Shown one piece after another: positions 17,411-25,099 of a stretch of DNA of 64,000 nucleotides; the stretch's first letter is position 1; each line of letters starts with the position of its first letter. Position numbers and translations under genes: made by a program. The DNA is from Bradyrhizobium sp. in8p8 (GTDB lineage Bacteria > Pseudomonadota > Alphaproteobacteria > Rhizobiales > Xanthobacteraceae): positions 1 through 64,000 of the forward strand of contig NZ_AUGD01000005.1 of the NCBI RefSeq assembly GCF_000426845.1, given 5' to 3'. The notes beneath the pieces are model-generated. The model was not told the DNA's origin. It did not search any database and saw only the letters and a list, made by a program, of their open reading frames with translations.

Positions 17411-18175
17411 ATGCTGAAGCTGGATCACAAAGCCAAACTCCTCCTGATGGCCGCGGCCTCAGTTCTCGCGAGCGCATCGCCCGTGCTGGCGCTGGAGGAG
17501 GCAAAGCCGACCAAGCCGCTCAACCTGCTCTCTTTCGCGCGTGCCCGCGTGGTCCGATCGCAGAAGCCGCAGCTGCCGGCCAGCACGATCACAAGCGACA
17601 ATGCGTCTGTCCGGGCGACGGCGTGGGCAGCCGAAGAGTTAGGACCCGCGGTCACCGGTGCGGTGCCGGAGACGCCGGCAGCCGCGCCTGCTCCCGCACC
17701 GGTGCGTCCGGCGAAGCCCGGCAGCGTCACGGCGCCGCCGAAGCCGGCGGCGGCGCAGGCCGCGCCGGCCCCTGACAACGAAATTGCCCTGTTCTGCAGC
17801 AACGTCGCCGATCCCGCCGTCGATGCAAGGCTGGCCTGGCAGCTCAAGGAGCTGGAGAAGGCCGAGAACCTGCTCCGCGAACGGATCGCCGAAGTCGAGG
17901 CCAAGCGGGCCGAATACGAGAAGTGGATGGCGCTGCGCGACGACTTCCTGAAGAAGGCCGAAGCGAGTGTGATCGAGATCTATTCGCGCATGAAGCCCGA
18001 GGCTGCGGCGACGCAGATCGCGGGCATGAGCGACGAGACCGCCGCCGCCGTGCTGGCCAAGCTCAGCCCGCGGAACTCAAGCGCGATCTTCAACGAGATG
18101 GACACGGCGCGCGCGGCGCACCTCGCCGACCTGCTGGGCGGGATGCGTCGGGTAGATGACGGAAAGCCCAAATAG
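17411..18175 (+). CDS. motE: MotE-family periplasmic protein (MgtE-N-like domain)
   Basis: This protein of about 254 residues has a signal or anchor segment (KLLLMAAASVLASASPVLAL), a Pro/Ala-rich linker and a coiled coil (LAWQLKELEKAENLLRERIAEVEAKRAEYEKW). A C-terminal MgtE-N-like motif follows: YSRMKPEAAATQIAGM, then AAAVLAKLSPRNSSAIFNEM. This architecture is that of rhizobial MotE, a chaperone for the motility protein MotC, and a motC is present at 26410. The ATG at 17411 directly precedes the hydrophobic segment; 17375 is an alternative start. Its stop abuts flgH. Confidence 0.82.
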   Translation: MLKLDHKAKLLLMAAASVLASASPVLALEEAKPTKPLNLLSFARARVVRSQKPQLPASTITSDNASVRATAWAAEELGPAVTGAVPETPAAAPAPAPVRPAKPGSVTAPPKPAAAQAAPAPDNEIALFCSNVADPAVDARLAWQLKELEKAENLLRERIAEVEAKRAEYEKWMALRDDFLKKAEASVIEIYSRMKPEAAATQIAGMSDETAAAVLAKLSPRNSSAIFNEMDTARAAHLADLLGGMRRVDDGKPK

Positions 18176-18883
18176 ATGAACAAGCCGGTCCTCATCCTCT
18201 TGCACCTGCTGGCGTCCGTCGTCTTGGCCGGATGCCTCCATGATCCAGCCGAAGTCCTGATCGGCCCGCAAATGTCGCCTGTCGGCAGCGGCCTGAGGAC
18301 GCCGGCGGATCCGATCCCGGTGACGCCGCGCATGCGCACGCCCGTCAGCTATCGCTCGACCTGGGACGACGGCACCGATCTCTTCCGGGATCCCCGCGCC
18401 CGGCGCACCGGCGACGTGGTGACGGTGATCATCTCCATGCAGGACAAGGCCAAGCTCGACAACAAGACCGGCCGCTCCCGCGATTCCCAGGTCAAGTTCG
18501 GGCTCGACTGGCTGATGGACGTCGCCGGATGGAACGACACGGGTTCAGCCAATGCCAATCTCAGCACCAACACCCAGATCAAGGGCAATGGCCAAATCGA
18601 CCGCACCGAGGACATCAAGTTGTCGATCGCGGCGATCGTTACTGACGTGCTGCCGAACGGCAACATGATGATCAGCGGCTCGCAGGAATTTCGCGTCAAC
18701 ACGGAAATGCGCGTGCTCAACGTCGGCGGTATCGTGCGCCCGCGCGATATCTCGCGGGCAAACACGATCACGTATGATAAGATCGCCGAGGCGCGCGTGT
18801 CCTATGGCGGGCGCGGAAATCTGTCGGACGTACAGCAGCCTGGATGGGGACATCGGATCTATGACGCCGTGGCACCATTCTGA
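18176..18883 (+). CDS. flgH: flagellar L-ring lipoprotein FlgH
   Basis: FlgH forms the outer-membrane L ring. The 235-residue precursor has a lipoprotein signal with lipobox LAGC and lipidation at Cys20. The L-ring signature follows: LFRDPRARRTGDVVTVII, then INTEMRVLNVGGIVRPRDIS in its form beginning FRVNTEM, and VSYGGRGNLSDVQQPGWG near the end. The start is directly adjacent to the motE stop, so the genes are probably translationally coupled. Confidence 0.97.
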   Translation: MNKPVLILLHLLASVVLAGCLHDPAEVLIGPQMSPVGSGLRTPADPIPVTPRMRTPVSYRSTWDDGTDLFRDPRARRTGDVVTVIISMQDKAKLDNKTGRSRDSQVKFGLDWLMDVAGWNDTGSANANLSTNTQIKGNGQIDRTEDIKLSIAAIVTDVLPNGNMMISGSQEFRVNTEMRVLNVGGIVRPRDISRANTITYDKIAEARVSYGGRGNLSDVQQPGWGHRIYDAVAPF

Positions 18884-18925
18884 GGCTCGGCCCGGTCGGT
18901 TCGCGACGCGACGGCAGGAGACACC

Positions 18926-19372
18926 ATGCGCCTGATCGCCTCCATCCTCGTGCTGACACTGATCGCGATCGGCGCAGGCGCCGTTGCCGGCCTGCATCTG
19001 ATCGCGACCGCCGAGCGCGTCGCCGCTGACGCGAAGAAGAGCGCTGCGCCCCCGCCGATCGCGTCGAGCTACGCCGGCAGCGCGCGGCTGAGGAAATTGT
19101 CACCGATCGTGACCAATCTCGCCGCGCCGGCAAACAACTGGGCGCGAATTGAAGCCTCCATGGTGACCGACAGCATGAGCGACGAGGACGCGGGCATTCT
19201 GGCCGCCCACATCAGTGAGGACATCGTGACCTATCTGCGGTCGACGACGGTTGCGCAGTTCGAGGGATCGCGCGGACTCCAGCATCTGCGCGATGATCTG
19301 ACCGAGCGCGCCAACATCCGCTCGGCCGGCAAGGTGCGCGAATTGATCATCGAGACGCTGGTGATTCAGTGA
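18926..19372 (+). CDS. fliL: flagellar basal body-associated protein FliL
   Basis: FliL is a single-pass inner-membrane protein associated with the stators. This 148-residue protein has one N-terminal membrane segment (LIASILVLTLIAIGAGAVAGL) and a periplasmic domain. It ends LRDDLTERANIRSAGKVRELIIETLVIQ, the FliL C-terminal pattern. It overlaps fliP by four bases, a classical fliL-fliP neighbourhood. A second protein of similar architecture ends the flagellar cluster at 39219-39677. Confidence 0.88.
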   Translation: MRLIASILVLTLIAIGAGAVAGLHLIATAERVAADAKKSAAPPPIASSYAGSARLRKLSPIVTNLAAPANNWARIEASMVTDSMSDEDAGILAAHISEDIVTYLRSTTVAQFEGSRGLQHLRDDLTERANIRSAGKVRELIIETLVIQ

Positions 19373-20109
19373 GAGTGAAAATCCTGCTGCTGGCGTTGAT
19401 ACTGGTGGTGCTGCCCGAAGCGGCGTCTGCACAGATTCCGGACCTGAATTCCTTGTTGCCTCCGGGAAACGGCTCGACCAGCGGTCGGATCATCCAGCTG
19501 ATGGCGCTCATCACCGTGCTGTCGGTGGCGCCGGGACTGCTCATCATGGTGACGAGCTTCACGCGATTTGCGGTGGCGTTGTCCTTCCTGCGTGCAGGTC
19601 TCGGCCTCCAGACCACGCCTGCCAACCTGGTGCTGATCAGCCTCGCGCTGTTCATGACTTTCTACGTGATGGCGCCGACCTTCGACAAAGCGTGGGAGTC
19701 CGGCGTCCAGCCACTGATGAAGAACGAGATATCCGAAGAGCAAGCCTATCTGAAGATCACCGATCCGTTCCGCGAGTTCATGCTGGCCCATGTTCGGGAC
19801 AAGGATCTTCAGACCTTCGAAGCACTCGCCGCGGAGAGCTTCCGCAAGAAGTTCGACGACAAGCGGGTCGATCTGCGCGTGATCATTCCGGCGTTCATGA
19901 TTTCCGAGCTCAGGCGCTCGTTCGAGATAGGCTTTCTCATCATCCTGCCGTTCCTGGTGATCGACATGATCGTGGCGACGCTGACCATGTCGATGGGCAT
20001 GATGATGATGCCGCCGACGATCCTGGCGCTGCCGTTCAAGATGCTGTTCTTCGTGCTGATCGACGGCTGGAACCTGCTGGCCTCCGGACTGGTGCGTTCA
20101 TTCAATTGA
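19369..20109 (+). CDS. fliP: flagellar export gate protein FliP
   Basis: FliP forms the core export gate of the flagellar type III system with FliQ and FliR. The 246-residue protein has an N-terminal cleavable signal, as FliP does (LLLALILVVLPEAASAQ). The conserved blocks follow: VLSVAPGLLIMVTSFTRFAVALSFLR, FREFMLAHVRDKDL, and the FLIILPFLVIDMIVATLTMSMGMMMMPP helix. The start is GTG, overlapping the fliL stop. It ends the flgB transcript; the flagellin regulatory region begins after it. Confidence 0.97.
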   Translation: MRVKILLLALILVVLPEAASAQIPDLNSLLPPGNGSTSGRIIQLMALITVLSVAPGLLIMVTSFTRFAVALSFLRAGLGLQTTPANLVLISLALFMTFYVMAPTFDKAWESGVQPLMKNEISEEQAYLKITDPFREFMLAHVRDKDLQTFEALAAESFRKKFDDKRVDLRVIIPAFMISELRRSFEIGFLIILPFLVIDMIVATLTMSMGMMMMPPTILALPFKMLFFVLIDGWNLLASGLVRSFN

Positions 20110-20137
20110 GAGCCGCGATGGCGGTCCGACCGGCTGG

Positions 20138-20192
20138 ATATGGTTAAGCGAGACGAGCCGGCTATGGTTAGCGGTTGGTAATCTTAACCATA
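20138..20192. promoter_or_regulatory. three TATGGTTA boxes upstream of the first flagellin
   Basis: TATGGTTA occurs directly at 20139-20146 and 20163-20170, and inverted as TAACCATA at 20185-20192. The second and third copies form a perfect 8-bp inverted repeat with a 14-base spacer; the first two are 24 bases apart. This lies about 190-240 bases upstream of the flagellin start, between fliP and the leader. It is a plausible binding array for LafR or for CtrA (half-site TTAACC), but the factor is not identifiable from sequence. Confidence 0.6.
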
Positions 20193-20288
20193 TGATATCA
20201 TTGCGAAATTCGCGCAGATCTTAATCCGGGAGCAAGATTCGGCGTGCTAGCGATGCAGCACGGCGGGTTGGACCCCACCCACATCAGT

Positions 20289-20377
20289 CCAAAGGCATGA
20301 TGCCGCCCTTCCGTACCGGTGAAAGCCCGGTATGTCCCCTCGTGAAAATGTAACGCGTACATAAAGGGACATTCGCA
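20289..20377 (+). promoter_or_regulatory. structured 5' leader of first flagellin (probable flg-Rhizobiales RNA)
   Basis: TACCGG (20314-20319) and CCGGTA (20327-20332) form a 6-bp hairpin with loop TGAAAGC. Directly after it, ATGTCCC (20332-20338) is the exact complement of GGGACAT (20366-20372), which contains the Shine-Dalgarno of the flagellin ATG at 20378. The first 52 bases match the second flagellin leader at about 47 positions. Position, genus and architecture fit the flg-Rhizobiales RNA motif known from rhizobial flagellar genes; this needs a covariance-model match. It probably controls translation or stability of the mRNA. Confidence 0.72.
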
Positions 20378-21286
20378 ATGTCAAGCCTGCTTACGAACTC
20401 GACTGCCATGACCGCACTCCAGACCCTGCGGTCTGTGAGTTCGCAACTCTCCACCACGCAGAACCGGATTTCGACCGGCCAGCGCGTGGCCACCGCTTCG
20501 GACAATGCCGCCTACTGGTCGATCGCGACGTCGATGCGCGCAGACAACGCCGCGCTGTCGGCAGTCTCGGACTCGCTCGGCCTATCGGCCGCGACCGTCG
20601 ACACCGAATACACCGCTCTGACCTCGGTGATCGGCGACAAGGACTCGGGTCTGACCAAGCTCCAGGCGCTGCTGGTCCAATCCAAGACTGCAGGTATCGA
20701 CCGCACCAAGATCCAGGCGGACATCACTCAGATCCAGCAGGACATGAAGCTGAAGGCCGACTCCGCCACCTTCAACGGCATCAACTGGCTGAGCACGACG
20801 ACCGGCACCACGCCGACGAGCTTCAGCCTTGTCTCGTCGTACTCACGTGTCGGCGGCACGCCCACGATCGGTTCCATCACCGTGACGACCGCCAACTACA
20901 CGCTCTATTCGACCACGCAGACCGGCATTCTGGACACGGTGAGCGGCAGTGCTTCCGTCGACACGATCAACATCTCCGCACTGACCGACTCGGCCGCCGA
21001 CCAGGCCACGCTCGATGGCTACATCGCGCAGGTCACTACTGCGATCAACTCGGTGAGCTCCGCCGCCGCCAATCTTGGTGCCGTCAAGAACCGTATCTCG
21101 ACCAACACCAACTTCGTGAAGTCGCTGATGGACTCGGTCGACCGCGGTGTCGGTCAGCTCGTCGACGCGGACATGAATGCGGAATCCACCCGCCTCGCCG
21201 CCCTTCAGGTCCAGCAGCAGCTCGGCGTTCAGGCGCTCTCGATCGCCAATAACAGCAGCCAGAGCATCCTGTCGCTGTTCCGATAA
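20378..21286 (+). CDS. lafA1: lateral-type flagellin 1
   Basis: This is a filament subunit of 302 residues, exported by the type III apparatus without a signal peptide. The N-terminal D0/D1 helix region contains ALQTLRSVSSQLSTTQNRIS and the invariant TGQRVATASDNAAYWSIATSMR. The C-terminal helix is STRLAALQVQQQLGVQALSIANNSSQSIL. The central exposed domain is short. The next gene is a near-copy. Small tandem flagellins of this size are the LafA type of Bradyrhizobium thin lateral flagella, hence the symbol. Expression is probably controlled by the leader and FlbT. Confidence 0.93.
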   Translation: MSSLLTNSTAMTALQTLRSVSSQLSTTQNRISTGQRVATASDNAAYWSIATSMRADNAALSAVSDSLGLSAATVDTEYTALTSVIGDKDSGLTKLQALLVQSKTAGIDRTKIQADITQIQQDMKLKADSATFNGINWLSTTTGTTPTSFSLVSSYSRVGGTPTIGSITVTTANYTLYSTTQTGILDTVSGSASVDTINISALTDSAADQATLDGYIAQVTTAINSVSSAAANLGAVKNRISTNTNFVKSLMDSVDRGVGQLVDADMNAESTRLAALQVQQQLGVQALSIANNSSQSILSLFR

Positions 21287-21306
21287 GACCTCGTTCATGG
21301 AGGGAG

Positions 21307-21340
21307 GGCCGCGCTTCTCGCGAAGCGCGGCCTTTCATTT
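21307..21340 (+). terminator. rho-independent terminator after first flagellin
   Basis: GGCCGCGCTTC and GAAGCGCGGCC form a perfect 11-bp stem with loop TCGC, followed by TTTCATTT. It lies 20 bases after the flagellin stop. A strong terminator here means the second flagellin is transcribed mainly from its own promoter. Confidence 0.9.
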
Positions 21341-21474
21341 GACGTGACGCCGCGCGCGCCCAGATTTCGGCTGCCTGTTGCAGTTCGAGCACGGAGCCAC
21401 AAGCCTCGCACAAGCCTCGCCCGCTAACCTCTCCGCTACGGCAGGTTGGGCCGCGAACCCGCGTTTGCGGGAGC

Positions 21475-21559
21475 CCAAAGGCATGACGCCGCTCTGCCGT
21501 ACCGGTGCAAGCCCGGTATGTCCCCCAAAACTCAATTCAATCTCCAAAGGGACATCAAA
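21475..21559 (+). promoter_or_regulatory. structured 5' leader of second flagellin (probable flg-Rhizobiales RNA)
   Basis: This leader has the same architecture as the first: TACCGG (21500-21505), loop TGCAAGC and CCGGTA (21513-21518), immediately followed by ATGTCCC (21518-21524). That heptamer is complementary to GGGACAT (21549-21555), the ribosome-binding site of the ATG at 21560. The linker between the anti-SD and the SD is unlike that of the first leader in sequence and length (24 against 27 bases), while both pairing arms are unchanged. This pattern suggests selection on pairing. Confidence 0.72.
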
Positions 21560-22474
21560 ATGGGTTCTAGTCTTCTCACCAATTCCTCCGCCATGACCGC
21601 GCTCCAGACCCTGCGGTCTGTCAGCGCGCAACTCGCCACCACGCAGAACCGCATCTCAACCGGTCAGCGCGTGGCCACCGCCTCGGACAATGCCGCCTAC
21701 TGGTCGATCGCGACGTCGATGCGCTCCGACAACGCCGCGCTCTCCGCGGTCTCCGATTCGCTCGGCCTGTCGGCCGCGACCGTCGATACCGAATACACCG
21801 CTCTGACCTCGGTGATCGGCGACAAGGAATCAGGCTTGACCAAGCTCCAGGCGCTCCTGGTGGAAGCCAAGACCGCGGGTATCGACCGTACCAAGATCCA
21901 GGCGGACATCACGCAGATCCAGCAGGACATGAAGCTGAAGGCCAGTTCGGCCACCTTCAACGGCATCAACTGGCTGAGCACGACGACCGGCACCACGCCG
22001 ACGAGCTTCAACCTGGTGTCGTCGTATTCGCGGGTTGGCGGCACGCCCACCATCGGCTCCATCACGGTGACGACCGCCAACTACACGCTGTACTCGACCA
22101 CGCAGACCGGCATTCTGGACACCGTGAGCGGCAGTGCGTCGGTCGACACGATCAATATCTCCGCCCTGACCGACTCGGCCGCTGACCAGACCACGCTCGA
22201 TGCCTATATCGCGCAGGTCACCGCCGCGATCAACTCGGTAAGCTCGGCCGCTGCCGATCTCGGCGCGGTCAAGAACCGCATCTCGACCAACTCGGAATTC
22301 GTCAAGACCCTGATGGATTCCGTGGACCGCGGTGTCGGTCAGCTCGTCGACGCCGACATGAACGCGGAATCGACCCGCCTCCAGGCCCTGCAGACCCAGC
22401 AGCAGCTCGGCGTTCAGGCGCTCTCGATCGCTAACCAGAACAGCCAGAGCATCCTGTCGCTGTTCCGCGGCTAA
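21560..22474 (+). CDS. lafA2: lateral-type flagellin 2
   Basis: This 304-residue filament subunit differs from the preceding flagellin at about 20 positions, mostly in the terminal helices. The central stretch from INWLSTTT to LTDSAADQ has a single substitution. The ATG at 21560 is chosen over an upstream in-frame start because the conserved SSLLTN flagellin N-terminus and the GGGACAT ribosome-binding site both sit there. The duplicated leader shows the gene was copied with its regulatory region. A hairpin follows the stop. Both subunits probably co-assemble. Confidence 0.93.
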   Translation: MGSSLLTNSSAMTALQTLRSVSAQLATTQNRISTGQRVATASDNAAYWSIATSMRSDNAALSAVSDSLGLSAATVDTEYTALTSVIGDKESGLTKLQALLVEAKTAGIDRTKIQADITQIQQDMKLKASSATFNGINWLSTTTGTTPTSFNLVSSYSRVGGTPTIGSITVTTANYTLYSTTQTGILDTVSGSASVDTINISALTDSAADQTTLDAYIAQVTAAINSVSSAAADLGAVKNRISTNSEFVKTLMDSVDRGVGQLVDADMNAESTRLQALQTQQQLGVQALSIANQNSQSILSLFRG

Positions 22475-22493
22475 GCAGCGCTTTCGACGACGG

Positions 22494-22518
22494 CCGTGCT
22501 CCCTCGGAGGGAGCACGG
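22494..22518 (+). terminator. hairpin after second flagellin
   Basis: CCGTGCTCCCT and AGGGAGCACGG form an 11-bp perfect stem with loop CGG, 19 bases after the stop. The downstream sequence is not T-rich, so termination may be weak or Rho-assisted, but the position matches the terminator of the first flagellin. Confidence 0.65.
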
Positions 22519-22641
22519 TCCCGCCATGATCGGCGGACGCAGCACGGGACGAGCCAGCAATCAGCCTCCGCTGCGCGAATTCATGCACTACACCGCGGCC
22601 GAGCGCGTCATGCGCCCGAGCGCCGCTTTTGGCTGCGAGAC

Positions 22642-22731
22642 CTATTGCGTCGCGCAATAGTCTTGTAAAATTGCAACGCCTCGCGAGCGAACTGACACAT
22701 TCCCGGCCCGCGCAACCTTCAGACAAGGTTG
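22642..22731. promoter_or_regulatory. two palindromes upstream of fliF
   Basis: CTATTGCG-TCG-CGCAATAG (22642-22660) is a perfect 8-bp inverted repeat with a three-base centre. CAACCTT-cagac-AAGGTTG (22713-22731) is a 7-bp inverted repeat ending about 40 bases before the fliF start. They lie in the only large gap before the fliF-to-flgN transcript, where in Brucella the LafR-like regulator FtcR acts on fliF. Binding by LafR is inference. Confidence 0.5.
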
Positions 22732-22772
22732 GCAGCTGAGTGTCCTCACCATTAGCATTGGTACGAGGTCAT

Positions 22773-24398
22773 ATGCTCAGTCGTGCGCAGGTACAGCAAC
22801 TGCTCAACAATCTGCTGGAGCTTGGGCCGCGCCGCCTGATGGCCTTGGGGTTGATCGGCTTTGCGGTTCTCGTCACCGTAGTTGGCGGAACCTACTATCT
22901 CAGCCGCCCCGAATTCGAAACGCTCTACACAGGCCTCACCCGAGAAGACGTGACGCGCATCGGCGCAGCGCTGCGCGAGCAGAACATCGCCTTCGATGTC
23001 AACGCCGCCGGCGATGCGGTTTCGGTCCGCCCGAGCCAGACCATGCAGGCGCGAATGCTGCTCGCCGAGAAGGGGCTGCCGACCAGCGCCAATTCCGGCT
23101 ACGAGCTGTTCGACAAGATCGGCTCGCTCGGCCTGACCTCGTTCATGCAGGAGGTCACCAAGCTCAGGGCACTGGAAGGCGAGATCGCCCGCACGGTGCA
23201 ATTAATGAAAGGCGTGAAGGCGGCGCGCGTACATATCGTGCTGCCGGTGCGCGGCTCGTTTCGCGCAACGCAGCAGCCGCCGTCGGCGTCCGTCGTGCTC
23301 CGCACGGACAGTGCGATCGAGGCGCGCACGGCTCAGTCGATCCGTCATCTCGTCGCCGCTGCCGTCCCCGGCATGAGCCGCGACAAGGTGACTGTGCTGG
23401 ACGCTGACGGATCCATGTTGCTCGCAGAAGAGGATGAGGCGAGCGCCGCGCCGAGCAAGATGGCGAGCCTGCAGAAGACTGTCAGCGGAATGGTGCAGGA
23501 GAACATCCGCAAGGCGCTGACGCCGTATCTCGGCCTCGACAATTTCGAGGTGAGCGTCGCTCCGCAGTTGTCCACCGACAAGCGGCAGATCAACGAGACC
23601 GTCTATGATCCCGAGAACCGCGCCGAGCGCTCGGTACGGGCCGTGCGCGAGAAGGAATCCTCGCAGAACGCGGACCGATCGACGCCGACCACGGTGCAGC
23701 AAAATCTTCCCGACCAGCAGGTGAATGCCGGCGGCGGCAAGAACTCCAGCGAGGACAAGACCCGCCGCGAGGACGTCACCAATTTCGAGGTCTCGTCCAA
23801 GACGACGACGACGGTGAGCGACGGCTATTCCGTCAAGAAGCTGTTCATTGCCGTCCTTGTCAACCGAGCGCGGCTGGTCGCGGATCTCGGCGACAAGAGC
23901 AACCAGGCGATTGTCGACAGCAAGCTCGCAGAGATAAGCCAGCTCGCGGCGACGGCGGGCGGGCTGGACAAGACGCGCGGCGACCAGATCCAGGTGACGG
24001 CCGTCGACTTTATCGAGGGTTCGCGTGAGCTGGCCCCAGTGCCGCCGATCAGCTTCGTCGAGATGATCAACAAGCAGCTCGGCAGCGTCATCAACGCGGT
24101 GACGATTCTGGCCGTCGCTTCGATGCTGGTGTGGTTCGGGCTGCGGCCGGCGGTCAACGGGATACTGACCCATCGCGCGGAGCAGGAGCAGGTCGAGGCG
24201 GCTGAGGTCGCCCAACTCGAGGCTGCGGCAGCGAGTGCTTTACCCGAGGGCGAGGAGACGGAGCTCAACCTCGTCGAAGACCTCGAAGGCAAGATGCAGC
24301 GTACGCCGCAGAAGCGGCTCGAGCAGATCGTCCGACTCGACCAGATGCAGGCGGCAGCGATCCTAAAGGACTGGATGCGGCGTGAGGAGGCGGCATGA
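22773..24398 (+). CDS. fliF: flagellar MS-ring protein FliF
   Basis: FliF builds the MS ring in the inner membrane. The 541-residue protein has an N-terminal membrane helix (LMALGLIGFAVLVTVVGGTYYL), then LYTGLTREDVTRIGAALREQNIAF and the ring-building motif LPTSANSGYELFD. The middle is low-complexity and polar. A C-terminal membrane helix (INAVTILAVASMLVWFGL) and an acidic FliG-binding tail end the protein. The ATG at 22773 has GAGGTC upstream; GTG at 22740 is a less likely start. fliH overlaps its end by four bases. Confidence 0.96.
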   Translation: MLSRAQVQQLLNNLLELGPRRLMALGLIGFAVLVTVVGGTYYLSRPEFETLYTGLTREDVTRIGAALREQNIAFDVNAAGDAVSVRPSQTMQARMLLAEKGLPTSANSGYELFDKIGSLGLTSFMQEVTKLRALEGEIARTVQLMKGVKAARVHIVLPVRGSFRATQQPPSASVVLRTDSAIEARTAQSIRHLVAAAVPGMSRDKVTVLDADGSMLLAEEDEASAAPSKMASLQKTVSGMVQENIRKALTPYLGLDNFEVSVAPQLSTDKRQINETVYDPENRAERSVRAVREKESSQNADRSTPTTVQQNLPDQQVNAGGGKNSSEDKTRREDVTNFEVSSKTTTTVSDGYSVKKLFIAVLVNRARLVADLGDKSNQAIVDSKLAEISQLAATAGGLDKTRGDQIQVTAVDFIEGSRELAPVPPISFVEMINKQLGSVINAVTILAVASMLVWFGLRPAVNGILTHRAEQEQVEAAEVAQLEAAAASALPEGEETELNLVEDLEGKMQRTPQKRLEQIVRLDQMQAAAILKDWMRREEAA

Positions 24399-25093
24399 AC
24401 GCGGCAATCGGAAAACTCCTGACGCAGTTCGATGCGAATGGCCGCGTCAAGTCGCCGCCGCCTCCGCCGCCGAAAATCCAGGACGTGCTGACCAGGCAGA
24501 AGGAAGCCCGGCGCGAGCCGCCGCCTCGATCGCATGCTCAGGCTGAGCCGCAGCCACAACCGCAGGCGTCCCCAGCGTCGCCCGCGACGGAGGCTCCGTC
24601 GGTCAATCTCCTGGACGATGCCTATCGGCGCGGCCATGCGGCCGGCGTCGCAGAGAGCGACGCCAAGCTGGCCGAGGAACGCGTGCGCAGCGCAATCCGA
24701 CTGGGCGAGGAGCGGGCGAAATGGTCCGACCAGCAGGCTGTCGCAATCGTCAGCGGATTCGAGGCAGCCTGCCGTGAGATCGAGACCAACATCGCAAGCT
24801 CCGTTGCGCGGATATTGCTGCCGTTCCTCACGGACGCGGTGCGCGACAAGGCGATCGGATCGCTGGTCGAGCAAATCGCGGCGCTAACCGGCAACTCTTC
24901 GGTGCCGGCCTTCAAGGTCACGGGCCGAAGCGATCTGCTCGATCTCGTCAAGACGCAACTCGAGGCGTCCAGACGAACCGGCATTGTGTATGAGGCGGCC
25001 GAGACTCTCGAGGTCCGCGTCGTCGCTGACCAAACCGTGATCGAGACGCAGATCTCCGCATGGAGTGAACGCCTTAAGGAGGCGCGCCGGTAG
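24395..25093 (+). CDS. fliH: FliH-like export-ATPase regulator
   Basis: This 232-residue protein has a Pro-rich N-terminal third, then an acidic/basic helix region (YRRGHAAGVAESDAKLAEERVRSAI). The C-terminal domain resembles FliH/V-type-ATPase E subunits (IASSVARILLPFLTDAVRDKAIGSLVEQI...VRVVADQTVIETQI). It overlaps fliF and precedes motB by six bases. In related operons this slot holds FliH, which binds and restrains FliI. The family is divergent, so the assignment rests on architecture and position. Confidence 0.75.
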   Translation: MNAAIGKLLTQFDANGRVKSPPPPPPKIQDVLTRQKEARREPPPRSHAQAEPQPQPQASPASPATEAPSVNLLDDAYRRGHAAGVAESDAKLAEERVRSAIRLGEERAKWSDQQAVAIVSGFEAACREIETNIASSVARILLPFLTDAVRDKAIGSLVEQIAALTGNSSVPAFKVTGRSDLLDLVKTQLEASRRTGIVYEAAETLEVRVVADQTVIETQISAWSERLKEARR

Positions 25094-25099
25094 TCCGCC

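Noticed and set aside
20193..20288. Sigma28-type flagellin promoter
   Set aside because: No TAAA-N15-GCCGATAA-like pair with acceptable spacing was found; the promoter class remains unassigned.
20297..20353. 18-codon upstream open frame in the first flagellin leader (ATG at 20297 to TAA)
   Set aside because: The second leader keeps the RNA pairing but changes several residues and lacks the stop, so RNA structure explains the conservation better than a leader peptide.
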